From NCBI RefSeq assembly GCF_021155775.2, contig NC_060236.1, positions 17,162,519-17,226,518 of the forward strand: a DNA stretch of 64,000 nucleotides, read 5' to 3'. Source of the stretch: Neodiprion pinetum. Taxonomy: Eukaryota > Arthropoda > Insecta > Hymenoptera > Diprionidae. Position numbers and translations under genes: made by a program. Under the pieces are notes generated by a model, which saw nothing but the letters and a program-made list of their open reading frames with translations, ran no database searches and was not told where the DNA came from. Positions 10,628 through 22,080 of this stretch are shown piece after piece. The stretch's first letter is position 1. Each line of letters begins with the position of its first letter.

Positions 10628-13600
10628 ACCGGTATTGATAGAAGGGTACTCGATGGATCAAAATGTATAGACAGCTACAATTCGATGTCGATCGAAGAGG
10701 TTTCGAGTTCTGCTAACGCGTTTCCTCAGCCTCGACGATCGTACCCGCCAAAAATTTGCCACACAGAATGGCGATTCTACCGGTTTGCTTGACTGCCGAG
10801 TAGGCTGAGAGAGATGGTCGACCGGGGCGATAACAAAGCGTGTAAACAAATAGGCTGTACCGATCTTCGCGGTGTACAACGATACACGAAGCAGATAAAG
10901 GGACTTATCCAGGGGTTGGGACCGACGCACGGTGCAACACCCACGCAAGCCAGACGCGTCTCACACGCACACGCAAGCACGTGTCTGACTTGGGGAGAGA
11001 ATCGGCGCACGTTGGCGTAGAGCTACGAAAGTTGGTATCATGCCTATCTCTAGTCTCGGTAGGTACTCGAGGCGAGGAAGAGCGAGTCGGCAGCCAGTCG
11101 GCCAACCTACGGAGAATTTCAATCAGCAATAACCGCTTCTTCCTACCTCCGGTCCCCGCCTACCTCACCACCTCGTTTTACAGCCCGTGTCGATCCTGGT
11201 TACAAATGATGTTATTATTTCCTGATCATCATCCTCCATTGCGAGTACTCGAACGACTCACGCTATTGCCACATCGGCAAGTGCACACGTCTTTATGTAA
11301 AAAATATTCTACGTCCTGCTGATGGACGCGAGTCTAAGATGACTGCAATGCCGCCTCGATTACTCGCAATAATGAATGTTTCATCAGACGCGATTCTTCA
11401 ATACTGTTTTGTGCTCTCCTTTGTCTCGGGGAAGTTGGCGTCAAGATTGCTCCGACTAACCTGCAGCATCGGCGCCATTGGACTGTTGCAATAGTGCAAT
11501 TGACTACATAAATTTACCGTAATCACGATTTTCACGAAACTATGAACCGAGTGAGATGCCTTATTTTCACGGGTCATTGTCGAAGCATCGGTATCAGAGC
11601 GAATGAAGCTTCAAAACTAATTACAAATACCTATCCATTGAATTGAAAAATTTACGTCTACTGATCCCTGAACACCAATCGCCAATTGCTCGAAATCAGT
11701 GGACTGAAATAAGTTTCTCAAAAGCCTGTGAGTTCTTCTCATAAAATGATTACAACGTGAAGCGAATCTGAAGTATCCGTCTCACTTGTTGTACCTATGC
11801 GAATCAATGCTGTTTTTCTCAACTGGCTGTAAAAAAGATTATAGAGCATCAATTGAGTAGGTATGTAGGTACCTACTTCAAAATTATGACCAGCTAAAAT
11901 AAAACCAGCAGGTTATTATGGCGTGTACTCAGTTCACGACGAGTCACATGATCATTCGTGTTTCAGAGTCGATACTACATGAATTGAGTTCAACCTGGAA
12001 GAGAGGAATAATTATCAGCGCAGTGATCATGTGATGAATTGATTAGGGGATAGGACATGACTTGGACATACGTGTTTCTTGACCAGAAACTGGTTGCGTT
12101 GGCCGTTTTCGAATGGTTGCTAAACAGAGCGGAACAAGCGTTTGGCTGCCAACATCGCAAATGAGGGTACAATTTCCAACTATAGCTTCCTAGTGTCCAC
12201 GTGTGTAACGAGGGAAGTTGATTCGAAGCCTACAGGGTATTTCTTCACACTTCAAACGTTGATGCGCATAATATTTAATAACCAGGTGTCGCGGCGCGTA
12301 GACACACGCGTACCCGTGGCTACCATGAGTCTCGATAAATTCTTTTCATCGAATTTTTTTTTTTCACATTTTACATTTGCTTTTTTTCCGAGCCACGACA
12401 TCCAGTCTGCCGTTAAAGACACGATAGATTTATTACCGTTAAGCATAAGGCCGGTTCTTTTACGCCTTTTCATACGCACAATAAAATATACACCATCCAC
12501 GTAGCCGGGTGTATAAGCAGGTTACAGGCAGGCGGGCAGAAACAGGTATGATAACTATCTTGCCGTATTTTTATCCACGGCAAAGCAAACATGAATGGAT
12601 CAGTCGAGATCTTCGATTTAATCGGAGATATACCGAAAAAAGGAAACTCGTAGACAGCTTACACACGCAAAAACTCAACACCGATCGTCAAGGCTATCGA
12701 TACACGAGAATAAAAATTCAATATCGTTCATTTTTCGAAAGTACCAAAAGCCCTGCAACAACTTCGTTGTGTGCAACTTTATCTAGCGTGCACATCGTGA
12801 GTACAAATTGTGCAAACCGCAACTACCAAGTAATCTTCAAAGTGAAATATGAATTTCTCGACACAAACCTTACATCGAGTTGTCACGTCTTCGGAGAAGT
12901 ATGATCTTTAGTTAAAGTTGGCCGATGAAAGACGACAACGTTGACAAATTCATACGATTAGCCACTAGACTATCGCAGAATGGACATGTTTACAGCTGCT
13001 CAATTGTTTCGTTTTTTAAACGCTTGATCGAACAGTTCTGTTTTATCAAAGACTGACGGTTGTCGAAGCTTCTGGCTATTTTCACTTCTGCTGATTTACA
13101 AACTAAATGAAGTCGTTTTTACCAGTTCTTGATGCTGAATCTTAGTCCGGTCGTGGTTGTAGAATTTGTTCAACTACATCACAATGGAGTACAATAAGCG
13201 TTCTTGGTTTCGTCATATTTCTATGATTGTTAATTTTCAAATACTGTTGTGACCATTTTGTATTATAAAGTACATGAAAACATCCAGAAAATTTATGTGT
13301 TATAACTACGTCTTTCTAAGATTCATTTTATTCATCATTTTTCACAAAACGACAGATAAACGAGAATGCAAAGATAACCATGAGCATATAAATACAAGAT
13401 AGGTAGTTTTATCTAATGCTGACGGTCTGACTTTACTTACACAAGGTAGGATAATATTTAATCAGCGTTGTATCTAACATTATTAAATTTCATGAACTTT
13501 AAAGATAACTTCGGGAAAACTTTTCCCCGCCGACGTAGCAGGCTGAAAAATTCGCGTGCAGAGTCCCGATATGTGATTTATGAATTTCCGCCACAATAAC

Positions 13601-14062
13601 GGATAACGACCCATGAGTTGGGTGGTACGGAGCGAACCGGATAATAAGAACGATACGATGCGACGCGATATGGGTTACTTATATTGAAGAGAGCAATCGG
13701 TGCGATCAGCGCTCGCCTGGGTTGCACCTGTACCCACATCGGCTTGGGACGGACGTGAAAATGATCGTCTAAGATAGAATCGCCGTGATCACAGCGGCGG
13801 CAGTCTGTTACCAAAAGGAAATTAAAACGACGACTAAACGATCCGCTCCTATAATGTATAATACGAACACTGCAGTATAGAGTAGGTGCATATGTTAGGT
13901 CTACTAATGAGTTTGTTGCCCTTTTTTGCCGATCTTAAAAACCATTCTAAATTAGAACACCTTCTACCTATCTTTCCATGATTTTTGAGTGCTGAAATTT
14001 ATACTGTTTGTACTTGTGGAACGACTTACATAACCTCCAAAACAGATATGTAATGTACAGAT
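10628..14062. other. Noncoding stretch with a CpG-rich patch at about 10790-11170
   Basis: The CpG-rich patch (CGCACACGCAAGCACGTG and similar) gives overlapping open frames on both strands, none recognisable. It might be promoter-associated, but no TATA, Inr or exon model supports that. From 11340 to 14062 I see nothing beyond short frames and AT-rich DNA. Confidence 0.35.
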
Positions 14063-14420
14063 GTACACTTGGGGACAATGAATCTGAGACAGCTAATTTT
14101 TTACACTAGACAGTTATGTTGGCAACACAGAGACACCTACAGCGCCACAGTCGGCCGAGTAAGAAACAAACTCATTCTCGATAATCATAGCATAATCCAT
14201 GGCCGTCGAATCTAGCCTTAGAATACCGCGGGGATAATGACTTGTTGGATTGACACGTATTCTAAGGTTAGATTCGACGTTCATGGGTTATGTTATGTTT
14301 ATTGAGATTAAGTTTGTTTCTCGCTCGGCCGACTATGGCGCTGTAGGTTTCTCTGTGTTGCCAACGTAACTGTCTAGTGTAAAAAATTAGCCGTCTCATA
14401 TTCATTGTCCCCAAGTGTAC
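14063..14420. mobile_element. Inverted-repeat MITE (358 bp, CAGAT target duplication)
   Basis: The ends are inverted copies starting GTACACTTGGGGACAATGAA. Arms of about 150 bp match through blocks including CTAATTTTTTACACTAGACAGT, GTTGGCAACACAGAGA and CGGCCGA, then TCGAATCTA(G/A)CCTTAGAATAC near the centre. CAGAT occurs directly outside both ends (14058-14062 and 14421-14425), giving a clean 5-bp duplication. No ORF. The 5-bp duplication with GTACACTT ends does not point to a superfamily I can name with confidence. Confidence 0.8.
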
Positions 14421-14792
14421 CAGATACAGACGAACACTTTCTGGCATGTCATGTCACTGCACCTTCACAAAGTGCGCGACAAATCATTTCATCGGTTTCA
14501 GTGGCGTTTTTCGTAATTGAAACACGAAAGGAATACAGTGTCGAATCAGTTTCTTATCAAAAGCTACCTCGTATAAATCTGTTTTGAAGGTTATGATTCC
14601 CGCTCCACTAGTTCGTACAGTGTTTTAAAAGCGCAGATGTCAGCACTTGAAACAACATAGAAGGATCGATGGACATTCGAATTTGAAATGGCTACCAAAG
14701 ATTAACGCAAGAAATTAGAAAATAATTTGTACGCTTAATACATCGATTATACTAAGAAAGAGGTTGGAAGATTCTTTTTTTTCTGTTCATAG
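14421..14792. other. Gene-free stretch
   Basis: I see no supported feature apart from the short 60-codon frame at 14405-14587, which begins inside the MITE and is rejected. A pyrimidine tract at 14772-14790 belongs to the next exon's acceptor. Confidence 0.4.
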
Positions 14793-14863
14793 CAGAAGGA
14801 AGAAGAAGAAAAATGACAACAGGAAGAGAAGCAAAAGAAGATCGGAAGAGAGTACAAGGGCGC
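14793..14863 (+). CDS. Candidate exon 1 of a small two-exon gene
   Basis: TTCTTTTTTTTCTGTTCATAG, a strong acceptor, precedes a purine-rich 71-nt segment ending GGGCGC|GTAAGT, a strong donor. An in-frame ATG at 14813 gives MTTGREAKEDRKRVQGR, ending at the donor in phase 0. Upstream in-frame codons (EGRRRK) are also open, so it may be internal rather than the start. The donor pairs in phase with the 15070 acceptor, where the frame stays open to a stop. The GAAGAAGAA-type composition resembles exonic splice enhancer sequence but could also be simple-sequence drift. Function is unknown. Confidence 0.35.
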
Positions 14864-14867
14864 GTAA

Positions 14868-14899
14868 GTCATTATTATTATTATTGTTATTATTATTAA
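14868..14899. repeat. (ATT)n microsatellite inside the candidate intron
   Basis: About ten ATT units with one GTT interruption, just after the GTAAGT donor. Confidence 0.85.
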
Positions 14900-15069
14900 T
14901 CAACTATCGCTGGCGGAACCCCGTCGATAAATTGATGATCCCTCCGCAGATCAAAGAATAACTTTATACGCTTTGCTCGCGAAGGGTATTATAAACTGCA
15001 CACAGGTATAATCCAGAAAAATGTGGCTTGAGGTGAATTTTGAATTAGTTCCTTTTCATTTCCTCGCAG

Positions 15070-15144
15070 CTTTTTTCTGATCTGACGGCGGGAGTGCGGC
15101 GCTCTAAGCATCCATGGTCTGAAAACAAGACGCGGCTGCGATGA
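15070..15144 (+). CDS. Candidate terminal exon of the small two-exon gene
   Basis: AGTTCCTTTTCATTTCCTCGCAG, an excellent pyrimidine-tract acceptor, is followed by 24 open codons and TGA: LFSDLTAGVRRSKHPWSENK then TRLR. It is phase 0, matching the donor at 14864; the intron is 206 nt. Joined, the two exons give at least 41 residues, basic and hydrophilic, with no recognisable motif. Another frame of exon 1 would hit a stop at once here, so only one combination works. An annotated polyadenylation site was not identified. Confidence 0.35.
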   Translation, partial: LFSDLTAGVRRSKHPWSENKTRLR

Positions 15145-15449
15145 GGGGAGGAGGTGAAGGGTGAAACGGAGAGCTGGGACTGCTTTTTGTCGACGCCATG
15201 TGCACGCCATTGGGTCTCGCGCCTCGGACATTTATAGGCGTTATTGGGCGTTGAGCGATGAGAAAAGGGCCGATAGGACAGGTGGTAACCTGCAGGTGGA
15301 AATCTCTAGAAAAATACATGTACTCGTATCTCTCGTGGTTGTATCGCCAGGTATCCCTGAAATTCAACGATTTTATTAGTCACGCTTCGATCAGTGTCTG
15401 TCGCCAATTCTTCTCATTCTTCCTTTTTTTCTTCTGCCTATATCGCCTG

Positions 15450-15877
15450 CACTGAGAGAAAGTTTCAGTTCCGGTTACAGCTCAGTCCTCAAATATTTTC
15501 ATTTTTTATCACAATCGAAAAATATAGTTCCAGGTACAAAATGAAAATTAGTTTTCGAGCTGTTACCAGAAAGTATAGTATCCGTTACTATTCTTTCTCA
15601 TTACGATCACTGTTATTACATTTTCTTGTAACTGTTGCGAAAATTTAATGCTGGTGCAACAATAAATTGATGTTAAAGCCTTATTTAAATAAAAAAGTAG
15701 AGTAAACCGAACAAACTGATTTTGCGTTGCAATTACCAAAGTAGGATCGACAATGGCGCAAAATGGTTACGCTTACCTCGTTTTTCGTAATTCCAACAAT
15801 ATTCAAACAGTTTTTTTAACGATACCAGTTTTACTGAATTTTTCTAGTTACTGTGTCAAATGAAATTTTTCTCAGTG
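15450..15877 (+). mobile_element. CACTG MITE family, copy A (428 bp)
   Basis: Starts CACTGAGAGAAAGTTTCAG and ends GAAATTTTTCTCAGTG. The flanks show TG on both sides (2-bp duplication). The interior matches copies B-F over its full length (GTTCCGGTTAC, ATATAGTTC, GGTACAAAATGAAAA, CCGTTACTATTCTTTCTC, GTTGCGAAAATTTAATGCT). No transposase. CACTR ends with a 2-3 bp duplication resemble CACTA/EnSpm (CMC) elements; that assignment is inference. The 15394-15648 and 15258-15455 frames are overlap artefacts. Confidence 0.85.
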
Positions 15878-18671
15878 TGGTATAGTTTCAGAAAACTGAC
15901 CGTGCAAATACGCATGCGCGAAATCGTCCAATATCTCTATTGCTAGATATTTAATAAATTTACGTCGAGTTTTTTGTCTACTTATTACAGGTTGACCAAC
16001 TCAGTTGAGTCCAGACACTAGCTCCGGAAATTCGCAGATGTCTCGAGGTTGTGTTGAGTAGAGAATTTTAGATAGCCAAAGTATGACGGCATCACATTCA
16101 ACTCAACATAATCTCGAATTGTTTGTACTAATTGACAGTTGGCACCGGAGCAAAACCAGATAGATTTGTCTAGCCTGTCAAAACAGACGGAAAACTTTTT
16201 GCATGCACAAAGCGAACACTTGGGTGTACGGATTCCTAAGACTGTTGCGGTATTAATGGTAGAGAATTGGAAGATTCACGAAGCTTTCAATAAAACATAC
16301 ACAGCTGTAAATAACCTGTTCAAAAAATTTTCAATCAGTTTTACTGTTAGATTCTTGAAGAACTTCAATTCTTGAAGATTTTCAACCAACCGTAATCACG
16401 TCCAATCTATTATGGTGATCAGTTAACATGTGTACATTTCCAATAATCCATAAACAACACTTAGCCATCAGTTATACATCAATGCTTCTAAGTATTGTTT
16501 ATTCAAAATTTTCCAATGACATCAATTTTACCCCGGTATAGTGGGACATAAATATTTTCTTCTGTCGATGGGCAAGTTTTACGGGTAAAACTTTTGGTAC
16601 CTGCTTCAATTTCCGAAAAGTCATGAATTGTAGAAGGCAGGTTAAAATGACGAAAATTCAGATCAACCATAGTTGTGTAAATCGCTTAGGTCTGGTTAAG
16701 ACTCTATCGAGTTAAACTCCTGAAAAATTCTAGTCTTTAAAGATCTTCGGATAAATTGTCTCAAGTCCCACCAAGATTTGATCTAATCGATTGAAACCAT
16801 ATCTATTCCGAGTTTCGAATATCCTGGAATTCGACCATTCAGAAACCCCATCCATTCGGAATTTTGAGACGTCATGATGCTTCAATATATTTTTCCCTGG
16901 TCGTTAAGGACGATTGGCAATTTGAGCTGATGGCCAATCTCAATGTTGTCTTCAGATCCATTTTCATGGGAATTCACGCTTTGTCTGCGAGTTCAAGGTG
17001 CAAAGTTTTGTCAGTCTCTTTTTCCAGCGCTCATTTTGTTATTGCAAGTAAAAGACCTGAGCGGTTGAGAGCTGCGAAGTTCAGCGGCATTTTTTCTCCC
17101 TGTTAGTGAATTGGGTTAATTTAGACGAGTGATGAAAAGTGGTGATATTCAGTCGGTCTGCCGGGTCTGAAGCGATGTTCTGACTGTGAGAAAATTTCTT
17201 GAACACAGAGCAACGCGTGGGTGTAGTTGGCGCAGCATTGCTTGCCTATCATGTCCTCGCCTTCGGCCAAGCCGTCCGTCCACGTCTGTCACGAAAAATA
17301 GTTAATCAACGGGGAATTCCACGGGTTATAACTTATAAATTACGATTTATACGTTCTCTCGCGGTACAGGTGATCATTGAGTAAAACTTGAGAGAATTGA
17401 TTTGCGATGGGATAATACTTGCGAACAGCGTTGCATTTCTCTTCTACAGGCACCAGAACTTGTTTCGCAATTATCAACCAGCTGTCGCTGAATCAAAGCT
17501 ATTGAAGTTCATCTTTTCATCGCTACGATGGTGATATAAAGAAAAAGTACCGAATGCGATTGAATATTACTTTCCTCAATTATAATCAATCTACGTTGTC
17601 AGACCTGCATATTATGGAAAACAGATGTTTAGAAAAATGTCGGCTTGTCGGTTGGTCTCGAAAAACATCTGCGATGATCTAAGAAACAGATTGATGGGAG
17701 AATTCTGACATTTAAACGAATTTAGAATCAAGCGATGGGGATCAAAAATTACCACAAGTTTCTCGTTTTTTTGGACGTATACTTCGATGGAAAAAATTCG
17801 AAGCATCACCGCGTAGTTTGCATGACGTTTGTGAAAAATTTTACAGAAATAATTGTAAAACGAATAAGATAATGCAACAGGAAACATTCTTATTAAAAAT
17901 GAATAAATTAAGCGACGAAAACAGAGTAGTCGGTAACGACAAGAGATTGCGATCATAAACGAAAGTAATTCCAGTTGGCGAAGTGAAGAGAAGTATCGTG
18001 TAATTTTTTTATCAATTAAATTCGTAATTTATAACTTCATTTGCACTTATTTTCAAAGTACAAGATAAAAAAATATGGATTCTATACTAACCTTCAAATT
18101 TTGATAAATGTACTAGCGGAATGTAAAGAGTGAGAGATTTTTGAATAAGTAAATATATTATAATCGCAAATTCGCTTGTCTAATTTTTTAAATGATTCAA
18201 AATTCCCACCCTCTGACGTCTACTTCTTCATCTTTTTACAAACAAGGTACGTGAAATTCGAAAGGACACTAATCGAATAGTGACATTCGTACCGATTTTC
18301 GGAATACTTTCAGTTTCCAAATATCCGAAAAGTGAAAGTGAAATATATTGAAGTGAAGAACAAAAATTTTTAACAAAATGTTGACCTTTTCAGAAATGTT
18401 TCATATCTGAAAAATTTGGAGACACGTATGTTTCTCAGATTCATTCGTAACGAGGTTAAATTTTTTCTTCACCCACAGTTAAATTATTTCTGCTGCAGTA
18501 CCATCAAACCTACGTCTTGGTAGATAAGAGATGCTGTAAAGAAATTTGCAAGTTGAATCGGTACTGTCAATGATTGAAAAACGCGAAAAACGTCATACGG
18601 AGAAACGAAACGAGAAGTAAAAATTATGAGGTCAGGTATATTATTACAGAATAATAACTTGGATGTATACC
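15878..18671. other. AT-rich noncoding stretch
   Basis: No gene is recognised. A plus-strand open segment at 16139-16375 follows GACAG but has no good pyrimidine tract. The 17612-17956 minus frame is AT-rich and unremarkable. The one better exon-like site (17450-17534) is listed separately. Confidence 0.4.
17450..17534 (+). CDS. Weak candidate terminal exon
   Basis: GCATTTCTCTTCTACAG, a strong acceptor, precedes an open frame starting at 17451, HQNLFRNYQPAVAESKLLKF then IFSSLRW, and TGA. No partner donor upstream is convincing. One such site is expected by chance in a window this large. Confidence 0.15.
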
Positions 18672-19125
18672 AGGAAAAATTTTATATTTCATAGTTAATT
18701 ATAAAAAATTTTTGTGAAATGAGTATCGTTACAACAAGTGGTTTAAATATTGTTGGAATAACAAAAAAAAATTAGGTGCAAGTAATGATTGACTATGGAT
18801 TTTGTATTATAGCGGCCAATATTACATTTTCTAGTTATTGCAACCTTGAATCTGTTTGTTCAGTTTACTAATGTTGCTTATTTAAATAAGGGGCGCGATC
18901 AATTTATTATGGCAGCAACGTCAATTCATCGCAACAATTACAAGAAAATATAGTAGGAGTGAAAATGATCAAAAATAATAGTAACTCATCCTGGATTTTC
19001 GTGCTGCAACTGCAGCAAAATACATTCTCATTGTGTAGTCAAATCTCTGTTCTCCGGTCGCGGTAAAAAATTAAAACAAGTTAAAGACTGTGCAGTAACT
19101 AGAACTAGAAAGTTTTCGGAATCCC
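18672..19125 (-). mobile_element. CACTG MITE family, decayed copy G
   Basis: It aligns to the reverse orientation of the family: ATTGTTGGAATAAC, TTGTTCAGTTTACT, TTTAAATAAGG, CAATTTATTATGG, CAACAATTACAAGAAAATATAGTA, GGTAAAAAATTAAAACAAGTTAAAGACTG and AGTAACTAGAACTA. The ends are eroded, so the boundaries are approximate and no duplication can be read. Confidence 0.65.
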
Positions 19126-19353
19126 GACCACATGTACTGAAATAGTTGGAACGGTAACCTGGAACTGTGGTTCATCCCGAAGGAAGAGGGCTGCCTTTTC
19201 CATTTAGAGTCCTTCGAGGACCGCCGTAGCGTTTATTCGTACCCAAGCATTTGATTCGAAGTCTGCTGCAGGCTGGCGGGCGGGGCAGTAAATCAGTTTT
19301 TTTAATCTCCGAACTTCCGCCATAGATCAAAAAGCAATCCTTTTTTGGTGCCG

Positions 19354-19377
19354 GCGTTGCGTTGCGTTGCGTTGCGA
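19354..19377 (+). repeat. (GCGTT)n pentanucleotide microsatellite
   Basis: Four to five GCGTT units. It lies in a CpG-rich patch (19180-19700) that carries a 113-codon plus-strand frame (19362-19703) starting in the repeat. I do not support that frame as a gene. Confidence 0.8.
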
Positions 19378-19707
19378 GAGGCGAGCTGATATATCGAAAG
19401 CAATTAGTTCTAGGGCTTTCTGGGATTGGATATTCCGAGTCCCTTTCTAGCTACCTGCGTCCGCAAACGCGGTACAAAGATGCGCGCCTTCTGCCGCAGG
19501 AGCGTCTAACTAATCACTGTGCGTATACATGCGGAGTTATAAATTATCGGGCCCGCCATGCCACGCTTCACGTGTCCCTCCGGCATGCGGGGCATCTTTC
19601 GTCCAATTTTCCGCGCTTTCGTTATACTCGAGCGTTGAACCCCCCGAAGCTGATCACCTCACCTCGGGCTCTAAGATCACGAGAGCTTACCGTAGTGCTA
19701 TGAAATA

Positions 19708-20135
19708 CACTGAGAGAAATTTTTAGTTCCGGTTACCGCTCGGTCCTTAATTATTTTTATTTTTTACCCAATCGAAAAATATAGTTCTAGGTACAAAATG
19801 AAAACTAGTTTTCTAGCTGTTACCGGAAAGTCTAGTATCCGTTACTATTCTTTCTCGTTACGTTCGCTGTTACTATATTTTCTTGCAACTGTTGCGAAAA
19901 TTTAATGCTCGTGCAACGATAAATTGACGTTAAAGCCTTGTTTAACTAAATAAGCGGAGTAAGCCGAACAAACTGATTCTGCGTTGCAATTACCAAAAAA
20001 GGATCGACGATAGCGCAAAATGGTTACGCGTACCTTGGTTTTCGTAATTGCAACAATATTCAAAGAGTTTTTTTTAACGATACCTGTTTTACTGAATTTT
20101 TCTGGGTACTATAACAAATGAAATTTTTCTCAGTG
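19708..20135 (+). mobile_element. CACTG MITE family, copy B (428 bp)
   Basis: The best-preserved copy. It starts CACTGAGAGAAATTTTTAG and ends GAAATTTTTCTCAGTG. The flanking duplication is TA on both sides. Full-length match to copies A and F. Confidence 0.9.
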
Positions 20136-21395
20136 TAGGAATTACGTTGGACTTATATACACCCAACCGTAGAAAAGTGGTGAATTTGGCTAATCTTAAT
20201 AGCGCCGATCTGAGATCTTCCCGTTGGGAAGTGTTCCAAGCCCGTAAGATATTTAAGGAACAATTTTGTTTTTCATCCTGATCTGACCAAATAACTCAAG
20301 AATAACACGACTGATAGGATCCAAAATATAGTCAGCTCTAAGCTAAAAAAATCTGCGTCGGTTGAAAACTAAAATCATCCGAATCCACTTGCAAAATATC
20401 ATCATATTTTTGTTTTCTTATTTTTGTGTTGTTGATCGAGTAACTCGAAAACTACTGGACCGAACATGTATCCAGACTCTAATTAGATTTAACTTAAAAA
20501 AAAAAGCACCGAGGATTGATACCAAAATCGTCCAAATTCGTTCGGTTGTTTATTATCCAGATATCGTTGGATGAAAATCGATCACATAAACACACGCGCC
20601 CAACAATTATCCGAAAATGGTTGGAGATGATTCCCTGGACCTTGAAACGTCAAGACCTATTGAAAACTTAACTTTTCATCTTTACAGTTGTCGGATTAAA
20701 GATAATTTGACGCACATACCTGGCCGTTGTTTTATATTTTCTTCGATGCTTGATCAGCGCGATATACTTCTTAAATAAATAAATTGTTATATGAGATAAC
20801 CACCATATCTGAAATTTGATCAAATAATCGAGAAAACGCGTTATTGAAAGGGTTTATCGATAAATCTAAAGAACGACTACTGGGCAATATCGATTCATAG
20901 AAAAATAATCAATTCCAAAATCCGGTCAATTCATTGATCGATAGAATAATTTATCGCAAACATCGGTAAAACGATGAATTTAAAGATCTGATTGACTGAT
21001 TAATCGAACAAGCAATTACTTACCAGTACCAATTAATAAAAAAAAAACAACTTTGTACCATATTTTGTCCAAGCCTCTTTTGCTCGTGGTGTTTATTTAT
21101 GCAAAATACATTTCGAAACGTATTACTTGATTGTTCAAATTACTTCGTTTATGTGTATCAGTTTCTCGCTCGATATCATCAACAACTTCAAATTTTTTTT
21201 TCGTGTGCTGATTTACCCCTCTCTATCCATTCAAAGTATGTAATGGACAAAACTGAACTATCGAAGTCCAGGAATGCGATCATTCGGTTGCGGCTGTTGT
21301 AAAAAAGCTGAGCTTTTCTGTTCGCCCGGTTAGTTTACATCGATGCTTGTTTTACTTAGAGGTTATGGAAGAACACCCGCCAGCTGGCAAGATCA
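20136..21395. other. AT-rich noncoding stretch with a degenerate repeat-like segment
   Basis: 20180-20640 has phrasing (GAGTAACTCGAAAACTACTGG, ATCGTCCAAATTCGTTCG, ATCGATCACATAAACACACG) resembling 52130-52470 in places, suggesting an old dispersed repeat. No terminal repeats are seen. The remainder shows nothing. Confidence 0.3.
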
Positions 21396-22080
21396 AAAAC
21401 AAGAAATGCGATAGCGACAATGACAACCGCAACAACAAATGTGAGAGCGACAATGATAATCACAGCAGCAAGTATGACATCAATAATAACGTCTACAATA
21501 ACAAATGCGATAGCGAAAATGACAACCACAAGAACAAACACAACGACAACAATAACAACAAGAAATGTTACAGCGACAATGATAATCACAACAGCAGGTA
21601 TGACGTCAATAATGACGTCTACAATAACATAGCGACAATAATAACAACAACAAATTCGACAGCGACAATGATAACCACAACAGCTAGTATAACGTCTACA
21701 ACAACAAATCTGACAGCAAGTATGACAACAATAATTCCACCTACGACAGCAAATGTGACAGCGAAAATGACAACCACAATAACGTATACAACAACAATAA
21801 TGACAACAACAAATGTGACCGCGACATAGTAATCATAACAACAATGACAACCACAATAACAGATGCGACAGCATCAATAATAGCCACAGCAACAAATACA
21901 ACAACGGTAACGACAGTAAAAAATACGAAAATGGCAACGACGACAACGGCAACGACAAAAAAAAAATATAACGACGGTAAAAACAATAAGTACAACAACG
22001 GCAATAACGATAACAAATGCGAAAACGAAAACAACAAATACTACAACGACAGCAACAACAACAACGACAACAACAAGCAG
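21396..22080. repeat. A/C-rich cryptic trinucleotide repeat, about 690 bp
   Basis: Degenerate arrays of ACA/AAC/GAC/AAT triplets (GACAATGATAACCACAACA-type units) with strong strand asymmetry: the plus strand is poor in T and G. Longer units of about 60-130 bp recur, e.g. ATGACATCAATAATAACGTCTACAATAACA and a near copy at about 21600. Stop codons are rare, so long frames appear on both strands (Asn/Asp/Lys-rich, Thr-rich or Val-rich). They are compositional, not genes. Confidence 0.85.
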
